Assembly: GCA_018222765.1 (NCBI GenBank)
Contig: JAAEZT010000005.1
Coordinates: forward strand, 73,663 to 137,662
Direction: 5' to 3'
DNA length: 64,000 bases
Origin: a bacterium
GTDB taxonomy: Bacteria > Verrucomicrobiota > Verrucomicrobiia > Verrucomicrobiales > Akkermansiaceae
Shown here: in pieces, positions 25,589 to 33,468 of the stretch
Layout: every line of letters starts with the position of its first letter
Position numbering within the stretch: the stretch's first letter is position 1
Made by a program: the position numbers and the translations under genes
Notes under the pieces: generated by a model
The model's input: the letters and a program-made list of their open reading frames with translations, nothing else
The model's database searches: none
Told to the model about the DNA's origin: nothing

Positions 25589-26142
25589 GCACGAAAGTCC
25601 GCAGAGTCTACGGCTACCTAGCCGAATTCAAAAACGCCTCGCAGCTTTACAAGGCTGCCGAGAAAGTCCGCGATGCCGGGTTTAAGAAGTGGGATTGTTA
25701 CACTCCTTATCCGGTTCATGGCCTCGACGATGCCATGGGTGTAAAGCGTTCAATTCTTCCTTACTTTGTCTTCGTCGGAGGTCTCACCGGTTTCATCACC
25801 GCGATCATCCTGGCATACGGCACGCAGGTCGGACTGTACCCCACCATTGTGCAGGGTAAGCCCGCAAATATCCACACCATCTCGGCCTTTTTCCCGGTGA
25901 TGTTCGAGCTGACCATTCTTTTGTCTGGTTTCACGGTGCTTTTCGGCCTTCTTGCCCTGATCGGTCTGCCACGCTGGAATCACCCCATCTTCTCGAGCAA
26001 GCAATTCTCGCGGGTGACCGACGACAAATTCTTCATCGCCATCGAGGCGCGTGACGCCAAGTTCTCTGCTGAGGCAACGAAGTCACTTCTCGACGAAATC
26101 GGCGGCGCTAACATCGAACTTGTGGAGGACGATTCAGAGTAA
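25585..26142 (+). CDS. actD: Alternative complex III subunit ActD
   Basis: 185 residues (DUF3341 family) with two TM helices (about 58-80 and 105-130). Cytoplasmic parts flank them: the N-terminus carries the [23 protein letters not shown] motif typical of ActD. It is a structural subunit of ACIII. It overlaps actC by four bases and actE follows after three. Confidence 0.93.
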   Translation: MSTKVRRVYGYLAEFKNASQLYKAAEKVRDAGFKKWDCYTPYPVHGLDDAMGVKRSILPYFVFVGGLTGFITAIILAYGTQVGLYPTIVQGKPANIHTISAFFPVMFELTILLSGFTVLFGLLALIGLPRWNHPIFSSKQFSRVTDDKFFIAIEARDAKFSAEATKSLLDEIGGANIELVEDDSE

Positions 26143-26145
26143 CCC

Positions 26146-26772
26146 ATGAAATACTTTTTCTTAGCTTACCTTGCTGTGGCACTCCTCGTCGTTGGAGTGT
26201 TGGGTTTCCGTGGTGACAAGTTTTCTCAGGCACCTCTCGAGGTTTTTCCAGACATGGATAATCAGGATAAGTTAAAAGGGCAGATGCCCTCCGGCTTCTT
26301 TGCTGATGGGGTGGGATCTCGCAAGCCAGTCATGGGCACGGTTCCCCGTGGCGCTGACAGCGGTGTTCTGCCGATCGAATTCGGAGCAGGTCGCACCGGT
26401 TACTACTTCACCGGAGCACTTGGCGATAAATTCGGCAATGGCATGCCCGAGGAGCTTAAGCTCGAGAGCGCAGAGGACAGCCGGGCGCTTCTCACCCGCG
26501 GTAAAGAAATGTATGATGTTAATTGCGCGATCTGCCACGGCGAGTCCGGAAACGGAAAAGGCGTCATCAACCAATTCGAAGGCGCGATGAAGGGCAATAT
26601 TGCCAATCTTCTCACTGATTCCTTTAAGCAAGTCGCTGCTCCCGACGGTTACATATACGAGGTTATCTCAAACGGCAAAGGCCTGATGGGTGGCTACAAA
26701 CACAATCTTCCCGTGCGGGATCGATGGGCCATCGTGGCTTATCTCCGCGCTCTTCAGGCATCCGCCAAATAA
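26146..26772 (+). CDS. actE: Alternative complex III subunit ActE, monoheme cytochrome c
   Basis: 208 residues. An N-terminal hydrophobic anchor (about 3-20) is followed by one cytochrome c domain with CAICH (127-131) and GLMGGYKHNLPV near the C-terminus, which holds the probable axial Met. In characterised ACIII, ActE is the exit heme to the oxidase. Many ActE are lipoproteins; no lipobox cysteine is visible here, so anchoring is by the helix. Confidence 0.92.
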   Translation: MKYFFLAYLAVALLVVGVLGFRGDKFSQAPLEVFPDMDNQDKLKGQMPSGFFADGVGSRKPVMGTVPRGADSGVLPIEFGAGRTGYYFTGALGDKFGNGMPEELKLESAEDSRALLTRGKEMYDVNCAICHGESGNGKGVINQFEGAMKGNIANLLTDSFKQVAAPDGYIYEVISNGKGLMGGYKHNLPVRDRWAIVAYLRALQASAK

Positions 26773-26796
26773 TTTTTCAAATCAGCTGATCGAGAC

Positions 26797-28134
26797 ATGG
26801 CACACCAAGTCACATCCAAAGACATCCCGACCGACGGCGAGCATCTTGAGAAAAGCAAAATCGCTCTTCTCCAGACCATCACCGGTGGAATTGCGGCTGT
26901 CGGGCTCGTTGCGAGTATCGCATTTTTATTCTTCGGTGGCGGTGAAAACGGCACGAAGTTGCACGGATCCTATTCCTTTTCCTGGCTCCTCGCGGTCTTC
27001 TTTGTCCTGACGATCGCCATGGGCGGTTGCTTCTGGACCTTCCTCCACAATCTCTCGAATTCAGGGTGGGGGACTTCGGTTCGCCGACTCATGGAGAACT
27101 TGGGCTTTGTTTTCCCATTCCTGGCGCTTTTCGCTATTCCTTTCCTCTTCCCCGGCGTGCAGCAGTATCTCTGGGAGTGGATGACTTCATTCAAGGCTGC
27201 CGTGGGAGCTCACCCGGGGATGTCTTCGAGTGATGCCCTCATGCATAGCGAAAACATGCATGACCATCTTCTTGCGAAGAAAACCTTTTATCTCAGCCCA
27301 GGATTCTGGCTGGCCCGTTTTTTCCTGTTCTTTGGTCTTCTTGGATTTTTCATCTGGTTCGTGCGTGGTTTTTCCATCAAGCAGGATACCGATCCCAATC
27401 CCGGCACCAAGAATCTCTTCGCAGCCCGCAAGCATTCTTCGTGGTCAATGATCGTTTTTGGGGTGACCTTGACCTTCCTCGCCATCGACTGGGTAATGGC
27501 TCTCGATTATTCATGGTTCTCCACCATGTTCGGGGTATACGTCTTCGCCGGATCAGCTCTCAGCAGTATGGCCGTTCTCATATTGACCGCGCTTCTGCTT
27601 CAAAAATTCGGTTACCTCAAGAAGGTTGTCACCGAGGAGCACTTCCATATCATGGGTAAGCTCACCTTCGCCTTCACGGTGTTCTGGGCCTACGTGTCCT
27701 TCTCCCAGTTCTTCTTATACTGGTATGCCAATATCCCGGAGGAAACACGCTACTTCATCCTGCGAAATACCGGAAACTGGAATGTTCTTAGTATCGGTCT
27801 GGTCTTCCTGCACTTTGCCCTGCCATTCCTCGTGCTCCTTCGTTCCGATGTGAAGAAGAAGCCCAAGTTCATGATCATTCTCTGCATCTACATTCTCGTG
27901 GTGCACTTTGCTGACGTCTATCATATGATTATCCCGGAACGTGGACCCTCGGTGGGTCTGGTCGTGGAACATCAGGCTGAACTCTGGCTCAATCATTCCT
28001 TCTGGGGAGATTTCCTCGCTCTGGTAATTGTCCTCTCCGGATTCGTCTTCTTCTTCCTCCGCAATTTAACCTCCGCTGCTCTCTACCCGAATCGCGATCC
28101 CCGCATTCTGGAGTCAGCCAACCTTCATAATTAG
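26797..28134 (+). CDS. actF: Alternative complex III subunit ActF (second NrfD-like membrane subunit)
   Basis: 445 residues with about ten TM helices, NrfD-like and paralogous to ActC. Recognisable segments are WLLAVFFVLTIAMGGCFWTFLHNLS, SGWGTSVRRLMENL and MALDYSWFSTMFGVYVFAGS. It is taken to be a pseudo-quinol site or proton-path subunit of ACIII. It is followed after two bases by the small gene at 28137. Confidence 0.94.
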   Translation: MAHQVTSKDIPTDGEHLEKSKIALLQTITGGIAAVGLVASIAFLFFGGGENGTKLHGSYSFSWLLAVFFVLTIAMGGCFWTFLHNLSNSGWGTSVRRLMENLGFVFPFLALFAIPFLFPGVQQYLWEWMTSFKAAVGAHPGMSSSDALMHSENMHDHLLAKKTFYLSPGFWLARFFLFFGLLGFFIWFVRGFSIKQDTDPNPGTKNLFAARKHSSWSMIVFGVTLTFLAIDWVMALDYSWFSTMFGVYVFAGSALSSMAVLILTALLLQKFGYLKKVVTEEHFHIMGKLTFAFTVFWAYVSFSQFFLYWYANIPEETRYFILRNTGNWNVLSIGLVFLHFALPFLVLLRSDVKKKPKFMIILCIYILVVHFADVYHMIIPERGPSVGLVVEHQAELWLNHSFWGDFLALVIVLSGFVFFFLRNLTSAALYPNRDPRILESANLHN

Positions 28135-28136
28135 TC

Positions 28137-28478
28137 ATGGATCATACCCGCGATAATCCGCTCAAGCGATTCGCTGCCTTTTGGATAGCGGCTCTCCTCA
28201 TTGCGAGCTTTGCCATTGCCTGCGTCATTTTTCGTCCAATGACCCACGGAGATGTCACTACTAACTATGACGTGAAGTCTGAAGCCCGGATCGAGCTCGT
28301 GTCCGAAGCCCGCGCTGCGCAGGAAGCCGCTCTCAACACGGCCGCCCTTGAGAAAGCGATCACCGAACCATCTGATAATCTTCACAAGCAGGTTCCCACG
28401 CCTGGTTCCAAGCCACTCGTTGCACCCGCACCCGCGGAAACTCCCAAGGAGGACGAAAAACCTGCCCCCGCAGAATAA
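28137..28478 (+). CDS. Single-TM Ala/Pro-rich protein of the respiratory operon
   Basis: 113 residues. One TM helix (about 13-32) is followed by a charged helix (EARIELVSEARAAQEAALN) and a Pro/Ala/Lys-rich tail. No heme or metal motif and no recognised family. It starts two bases after actF and ends 27 bases before the CcoN-like gene. Size and topology suggest an accessory subunit or linker between ACIII and the following oxidase-like module, but this is inferred from position only. Confidence 0.75.
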   Translation: MDHTRDNPLKRFAAFWIAALLIASFAIACVIFRPMTHGDVTTNYDVKSEARIELVSEARAAQEAALNTAALEKAITEPSDNLHKQVPTPGSKPLVAPAPAETPKEDEKPAPAE

Positions 28479-28505
28479 GGAGCACCACTAACTACTTTTC
28501 TTTTC

Positions 28506-30014
28506 ATGGCCGAGACTACTTCCAATGCCGATTCCCTCGATGTCGACCTGCGTGCGGCGATCGACCGTTCGCTGCGTCATCCCGTGATGTTCTTTTTTTC
28601 GAGCGGTGCCGTTTGGCTCGCCCTCTCAATCGTCCTTGGATTGATTGCTTCTGCAAAAAAGCACGCGCCCGATTTCCTTAATTGCTTTTCCTTTTTGGAT
28701 GCCGGAAAGATCGATGCCGCTCATATGAGCACCCTGACTTATGGATGGGGAGCCCAGGCTGCCTTCGGAATGCTTATTTGGCTGATGTCCCGCCTTTCCC
28801 GCAAAGAATGCACCGCCTCGGGAGTTATTCTCGTTGCCGGGCACATATGGAATGCTGCCGTAGCCTACGGAGTTCTTTGTATCATGGGTTCCGGATCCCT
28901 GGGGCCGTGGTTCGAGAGTTCCGGAGTTGCCGGGATGGAATTTCCAGGCGGGGTATGGGTTGTTCTTTTGGTCAGCTTCATCATGATCTCGATCTGGTCC
29001 CTGATTCAGTTTCAAGTTCGTGATGCCGGCCACGTTTATGTCAGCCAGTGGTATCTCCTCGCAGCGATGCTTTGGCTCCCATGGATCATGGTAACGGCAT
29101 GGCTCTTTGTCTTTGTCTTTGACGGAAGTCCCCTGATGGCCACCGGAATTGCTTCCTGGTTCAAAGGAACCGTCTTCGCCCTCTTCTTTTTGCCAGTTGC
29201 ACTTGCGAGTGCCTACTACCTTGCTCCGAAAGTCACCGGACGCCCGGTATACAGTTACAATATCGCCCTCTTCGGATTCTGGTCTCTCGCCGTGATAGGG
29301 CCTTGGGTGGGAATGCAGAAATTGGCCGGGGCACCAATTCCTCAGTTTCTTCCCGCAGCCGGAGCTGCCGCCATGGTGATGATCCTCATTCCCGCACTTT
29401 CGGTCGGAGTGAATATTCTCCGGACCGTGCAAGGTCATGAAAAGACCGTCGCGCTGAGCCCCTCAATGAGATTCACTGCCTCCGGAATCGTCCTCTTTGT
29501 GGGGTATGGAGTTCTCTCTTTCGCCTTGAACAACAACATTGGCCTGAAGGTTTCCCAGTTTAGCTATGCGGGATACGGTTTGGATATCCTTGGCCTCTAC
29601 GGAGTGTTCTCCCTCTGTGCCTTCGGTGCAATTTACTTTATCGTTCCCCGCATAACCCGCCGTGAGTGGCTTTCCCGGCGCTTCATTCGCTGGCACTTCT
29701 ATCTTTCCCTCTACGGACTTGCCTCGATCGTGATTTGCGCCGTGGTTGGCGGTTTCTTCCAGGGGCAGGGGACTGAGGATCTGACACAGCCTTTCCTGAC
29801 GGGAGCACGGCGAGCCGCTGCATACGGATGGGGCATTACCCTTGCTTGGGGTTTCCTTCTTCTCGCGAACCTATTCTTCTGCCTCCATCTTCTCCTGATG
29901 TGGGCCCGCCTCGGGCGTCGTTCCTCCCACCCGACTCTCCTGAACAATCATCATGCTGAAAGTCCCCACGGACCGGAAGGGGAGGTTGATAACTACGGGT
30001 CAGCGACTGTTTAA
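28506..30014 (+). CDS. CcoN-like (cbb3 oxidase subunit I) protein lacking the catalytic metal ligands
   Basis: 502 residues with about twelve TM helices and clear CcoN colinearity: RDAGHVYVSQW (CcoN RRVKHIYVANW), AYYLAPKVTGRPVYSYN (CcoN MYYFIPKQAERPVYSYR) and AIYFIVPR. Aligned without gaps to the CcoN consensus around these anchors, YGHN is FKGT (CuB His to G221), the crosslinking Tyr is G265 and the CuB His pair is Q271-K272. GHVHSGALG is GLDILGLYG, so the heme b3 and second heme b histidines are L359 and I361. Only H73, the first low-spin heme ligand, is kept. It cannot reduce oxygen by the known mechanism. Gene position between ACIII and aa3 oxidase suggests a structural or wiring role. 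The frame is intact and the rest well conserved, so it is not a pseudogene. Confidence 0.9.
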   Translation: MAETTSNADSLDVDLRAAIDRSLRHPVMFFFSSGAVWLALSIVLGLIASAKKHAPDFLNCFSFLDAGKIDAAHMSTLTYGWGAQAAFGMLIWLMSRLSRKECTASGVILVAGHIWNAAVAYGVLCIMGSGSLGPWFESSGVAGMEFPGGVWVVLLVSFIMISIWSLIQFQVRDAGHVYVSQWYLLAAMLWLPWIMVTAWLFVFVFDGSPLMATGIASWFKGTVFALFFLPVALASAYYLAPKVTGRPVYSYNIALFGFWSLAVIGPWVGMQKLAGAPIPQFLPAAGAAAMVMILIPALSVGVNILRTVQGHEKTVALSPSMRFTASGIVLFVGYGVLSFALNNNIGLKVSQFSYAGYGLDILGLYGVFSLCAFGAIYFIVPRITRREWLSRRFIRWHFYLSLYGLASIVICAVVGGFFQGQGTEDLTQPFLTGARRAAAYGWGITLAWGFLLLANLFFCLHLLLMWARLGRRSSHPTLLNNHHAESPHGPEGEVDNYGSATV

Positions 30015-30036
30015 GAAATTTCCAAGTCCTTCAGAA

Positions 30037-30771
30037 ATGACATTCAAATCTTTTATTTTCGGATTGCTCGCCAGCTTTGGGTTACCATGGCTTGCTGTGG
30101 TTGTTTTTCCTTTTTCCAAAATGCGTGCCCTTGACCCTGCTAAATTCGAAGAGGGTGATAGAAAAGGCCAGGCATACAGCCCGATGAGGGACGGACGGGT
30201 GAACGAAGGGTCAAAGATCTACGGACAAGAAGGATGCTACCACTGTCACACGCAGTTGATTCGCCCAACATACGCTGGTCCGGATGTGCATCGCGATGAA
30301 TGGGCCGGATTGCGACTGACTGCAGATAACCCCGACACTCGTCGTGAGACTGTCCCGACTGATTACGAAGGCGAGGACGTCGCACACATTGGTTTGGGCC
30401 GGGTCGGGCCGGATCTCTCCAATCTGGGGCGTCGTCTTGATCATTACTTGAAGGGAAGAGATCTCACGCCCGAAATGTGGCTTTATCTCCACCTCTACAG
30501 TCCGCGGACCAACACTGGCTATGTTGACAACGACCAGGAGATCCACTCGCATTCCACTTGTCCTTCCAAGTCTGGTTTATTTAAGGAAATTCCGGCAGTT
30601 CAAGCTGGCGGACAGGCTCTCCCGCTTTATACTCCGGACGGCGTGGCCGTCATTCCGACCGACCGGGCCCGTGCTCTTGTCAGTTACCTTGCGTCCCTGA
30701 AAAAAGACACCCTCGGTGCTCCTCTTCCAGAGGCCTATAATTTGAATCCAACTGCTCCCACAAAGGAATAA
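30037..30771 (+). CDS. CcoO-like monoheme membrane cytochrome c
   Basis: 244 residues from ATG 30037, chosen because it puts the TM anchor (about 3-25) at the N-terminus as in CcoO; an ATG at 29953 would overlap the CcoN-like gene by 62 bases. EGCYHCHTQLIRP is the CcoO heme site (CxxCH at 67-71) and VGPDLSNLGRR follows as in CcoO (TGPDLARVGG). Where CcoO has SNMPGYPWLF with the axial Met, this protein reads STCPSKSGLF. The sixth heme ligand would therefore be C175, or one of the histidines just before it in EIHSHS. It is the natural partner of the CcoN-like protein; the third gene of the set follows after three bases. Confidence 0.88.
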   Translation: MTFKSFIFGLLASFGLPWLAVVVFPFSKMRALDPAKFEEGDRKGQAYSPMRDGRVNEGSKIYGQEGCYHCHTQLIRPTYAGPDVHRDEWAGLRLTADNPDTRRETVPTDYEGEDVAHIGLGRVGPDLSNLGRRLDHYLKGRDLTPEMWLYLHLYSPRTNTGYVDNDQEIHSHSTCPSKSGLFKEIPAVQAGGQALPLYTPDGVAVIPTDRARALVSYLASLKKDTLGAPLPEAYNLNPTAPTKE

Positions 30772-30774
30772 AAC

Positions 30775-31548
30775 ATGTCTGATCAACAGTCATCTGGGGA
30801 CCTTCGTCCTGATCTCGACGAGAAAATCAATGTCGCTGATGCCCACGCTTCGCTTGGGGAAACTCCTGCGGTGAATCGTGAAAAGCGTGTCACTGAAAAT
30901 GGCATGGAGCCCGTTTCCCTTGGACTGATTCTTCTTTCTGGATTCGTGATGCTTGTTGGAGGAGCAGTCCTCGGAAAAGGCGGGGGATTTTTCGATTATG
31001 ACGAACTTTATCTCGACGGCATGGTGCGCGCACCCGATACAGCCGGTCCTCCTCCTGTTATTCTTCCAGCACCTGCATTGGCTCTCCTCAGCAAGGAGGG
31101 CGCGAAGGTTTACTCGAAATGCGCCGGTTGCCACGGAGCGGGCGGAGCAGGGGGATCTGGGATTCCTCCTCTTGCGGGTTCCGAGTGGGTCACCGGACCG
31201 ACCGAACAGCTTTCTCAAATCATTTACCACGGGGTGTCCGGACCTATCGAGGTCGGCGGGGTTGCGTATAACGGCGTAATGCCAGCGCAGGGGCTCGGCC
31301 TTGGAAAGAAGGAGCTTGCCGCAGTGATGACCTACATTCGAAACGACTGGGGTAACAAGGCGTCTGTTGTTTCTGTTGAGCAAGCCGCCAAGGCTCTCGA
31401 AATCGCCAATGCGCGTGGAGATGGGGCGGTGACTGTCGAAGAACTTAAAAAGAATTACGATAAGGACCTTGCAGGGGCAGAGTTGCTTCCCGAGACCTTG
31501 ATCGATCCAATCACCTTTGAGCCTGTCGAGGTCCAGGCCGCAAAATAA
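30775..31548 (+). CDS. Membrane-anchored monoheme cytochrome c (CcoP-like position)
   Basis: 257 residues: a charged cytoplasmic N-terminus, one TM (about 48-66), a linker and a cytochrome c domain with CAGCH (116-120) and NGVMPAQG giving the axial Met. About 60 C-terminal residues after the domain include an EF-hand-like ANARGDGAVTVEEL. CcoP normally has two hemes; this has one. It resembles the cytochrome domain of the gene at 1-1199. It may pass electrons between ActE, the CcoO-like protein and CuA of the aa3 oxidase. coxA follows after 24 bases. Confidence 0.88.
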   Translation: MSDQQSSGDLRPDLDEKINVADAHASLGETPAVNREKRVTENGMEPVSLGLILLSGFVMLVGGAVLGKGGGFFDYDELYLDGMVRAPDTAGPPPVILPAPALALLSKEGAKVYSKCAGCHGAGGAGGSGIPPLAGSEWVTGPTEQLSQIIYHGVSGPIEVGGVAYNGVMPAQGLGLGKKELAAVMTYIRNDWGNKASVVSVEQAAKALEIANARGDGAVTVEELKKNYDKDLAGAELLPETLIDPITFEPVEVQAAK

Positions 31549-31572
31549 TTTCATCTCAAAAACACAAGACTT

Positions 31573-33447
31573 ATGAGCGCAGACTCTCACGATGACCACC
31601 ATCATCAACAGTCCTTTTGGACTAAATACCTTTTTTCAACCGATCACAAGACCATCGGAATCCAGTATGGTCTGGCTGCTGGAGCGTTTCTCTTATTCGG
31701 GTTTTTCCTGATGATTGTGATGCGCTGGAGCATCGCGTATCCCCATGAGCCGCTCCCCGGTTACTTGAGCTGGATTTTTACCGATGGCTGGAAAGCACGT
31801 TGGTTGGATGGGGGTAAAGTAACAGGGGAGACCTACAACATGTTCGGTGCGATGCACGGAACAATCATGGTTTTCCTTGGGGTTGTGCCTCTCGGTTTCG
31901 CAGCTTTTGGTAACTACGTGACCCCTCTCCAGATTGGTGCTCCCGATATGGCCTTCCCAAAACTCAATATGGCCAGCTTCTGGGTTTATCTGCTTGGAGG
32001 ACTCATCATGTGCGCCAGCTTCTTCATGGAGTCAGGTGCAGCCAAGTCCGGATGGACCAACTACTCACCGCTCGCCGGCTATGCGGACAAGCAGATTGTG
32101 AATCAGCTTCTGGCTGGCCAGACGCAATGGTTGATCGGATTAGTCTGTCTGATTACTTCTTCACTGCTCGGTTCAGTAAACTTTGTCACTACCATCATCC
32201 AACTGCGCGCCAAGGGATTGACTTGGATGCGCCTTCCTTTCTTCGTTTGGGCCATGTTGGTGACCGGATTCCTTCTCCTCCTTGCCTTCCCACCGCTTGA
32301 AGCCGCCGGCATTATGCAGCTGATGGACCGGATGACTGGTTCGTCATTCTTCATGCCTTCCGGACTTTACTCTCGGACCGATGGAGTGATGGAGCTTTCC
32401 GGCAGTGGTAGTCCGCTTCTCTTCCAGCACCTCTTCTGGTTCTTGGGACACCCTGAGGTGTATGTGCTCCTTCTGCCGGCCATTGCTTGTGTCGCGGAGA
32501 TTATTCCCTGCCACACCCGTAAACCTCTCTGGGGATACAAGCCTATGGTGTGGGCGGTGATCGTTCTTGGATTCCTCTCCTTCATCGTCTGGGCGCACCA
32601 CATGTATCTCACTGGAATGGGACCGGTCATTTCGACCTTCTTCCAAACAACCACGGTTCTGATTTCAGTGCCCTCGGTGATTCTCCTCACCTCCATGATT
32701 ATCTCGCTGTGGGGCGGTTCCATCCGTTTCACCATGCCAATGATCTGGGCGGCGGCCTTCCTGCCTATGTTCGGAATTGGTGGTCTTACTGGACTCCCGC
32801 TAGCCTTCAACCTGGCGGACCTGCACCTCCACGACACCTATTACGTGATCGGGCACTTCCACTACGTGGTAGCCCCCGGAATTCTCTTTGGTCTCTTCGC
32901 TGGTGTTTACCACTGGTATCCCAAGATGACGGGTCGCTTCATGGACAACACACTTGGGCATCTTCACTTCTGGCCGTCCCTGATTTGCATGAACTTCCTT
33001 TTCTTCCCGATGCTTACCCAGGGAATGGCAGGTTTCCACCGCCGTTGGTATAACGGTGGGGACGCCTACCTTGAAAAGGCGTCCGATGGAATTAATGTCT
33101 TCGGCCTGACCGTGGCCGAAAAAATCTCACTCAACGAGGTAATGACTGTTTCCGCGATTGCGCTCGCACTTGCCCAGGTTCCTTTCCTAGTGAACATGTT
33201 TGTAAGTTATTTCTGGGGTAAGAAAGTCACTAGTGACAACCCCTGGGATGCAACCACCCTCGAATGGGCTACTCCGACGCCTCCGGGACACGGAAACTTT
33301 ACCTTCGACATCTCGGTTTACCGCGGTCCATACGAATACAGCCGTCCTGATCATGGTGAGGACTACTTCCCCCAGTGGGAGGAACCCAAGCGCTCCGAAT
33401 CCGGTGAGGACGAGAGCGAAGAACCCGCCGAGGAAACCAAGGCTTAA
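31573..33447 (+). CDS. coxA: Cytochrome c oxidase aa3-type subunit I
   Basis: 624 residues, twelve TM helices. It reduces O2 to water and pumps protons. All metal ligands are present: heme a H95 and H430, heme a3 H428, and CuB H293, H342 and H343, with the crosslinking Y297 in GHPEVY. The D-channel is complete: IGAPDMAFP Asp and the E295 of HPEVY mark an A1-type enzyme. By contrast the K-channel lysine (in PTGIKVFSW of typical A-type oxidases) is replaced: the sequence is PSVILLTSM, with Leu at that place. Long His-rich N-terminus and an acidic C-terminal tail. coxC follows after 21 bases. Confidence 0.96.
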   Translation: MSADSHDDHHHQQSFWTKYLFSTDHKTIGIQYGLAAGAFLLFGFFLMIVMRWSIAYPHEPLPGYLSWIFTDGWKARWLDGGKVTGETYNMFGAMHGTIMVFLGVVPLGFAAFGNYVTPLQIGAPDMAFPKLNMASFWVYLLGGLIMCASFFMESGAAKSGWTNYSPLAGYADKQIVNQLLAGQTQWLIGLVCLITSSLLGSVNFVTTIIQLRAKGLTWMRLPFFVWAMLVTGFLLLLAFPPLEAAGIMQLMDRMTGSSFFMPSGLYSRTDGVMELSGSGSPLLFQHLFWFLGHPEVYVLLLPAIACVAEIIPCHTRKPLWGYKPMVWAVIVLGFLSFIVWAHHMYLTGMGPVISTFFQTTTVLISVPSVILLTSMIISLWGGSIRFTMPMIWAAAFLPMFGIGGLTGLPLAFNLADLHLHDTYYVIGHFHYVVAPGILFGLFAGVYHWYPKMTGRFMDNTLGHLHFWPSLICMNFLFFPMLTQGMAGFHRRWYNGGDAYLEKASDGINVFGLTVAEKISLNEVMTVSAIALALAQVPFLVNMFVSYFWGKKVTSDNPWDATTLEWATPTPPGHGNFTFDISVYRGPYEYSRPDHGEDYFPQWEEPKRSESGEDESEEPAEETKA

Positions 33448-33468
33448 ACCGCACAACTTTCTAGATCC

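Noticed and set aside
28506-30014. Reading the CcoN-like gene as a working cbb3 oxidase subunit I
   Set aside because: The CuB, heme b3 and crosslink residues are absent in an otherwise well-aligned sequence.
28506-30014. Reading the CcoN-like gene as a pseudogene
   Set aside because: There is no stop or frameshift, framework motifs are kept and spacing to neighbours is tight.
29953-30036. Upstream start for the CcoO-like gene
   Set aside because: It would overlap the CcoN-like gene by 62 bases and place the TM anchor internally; ATG 30037 fits the CcoO N-terminus.
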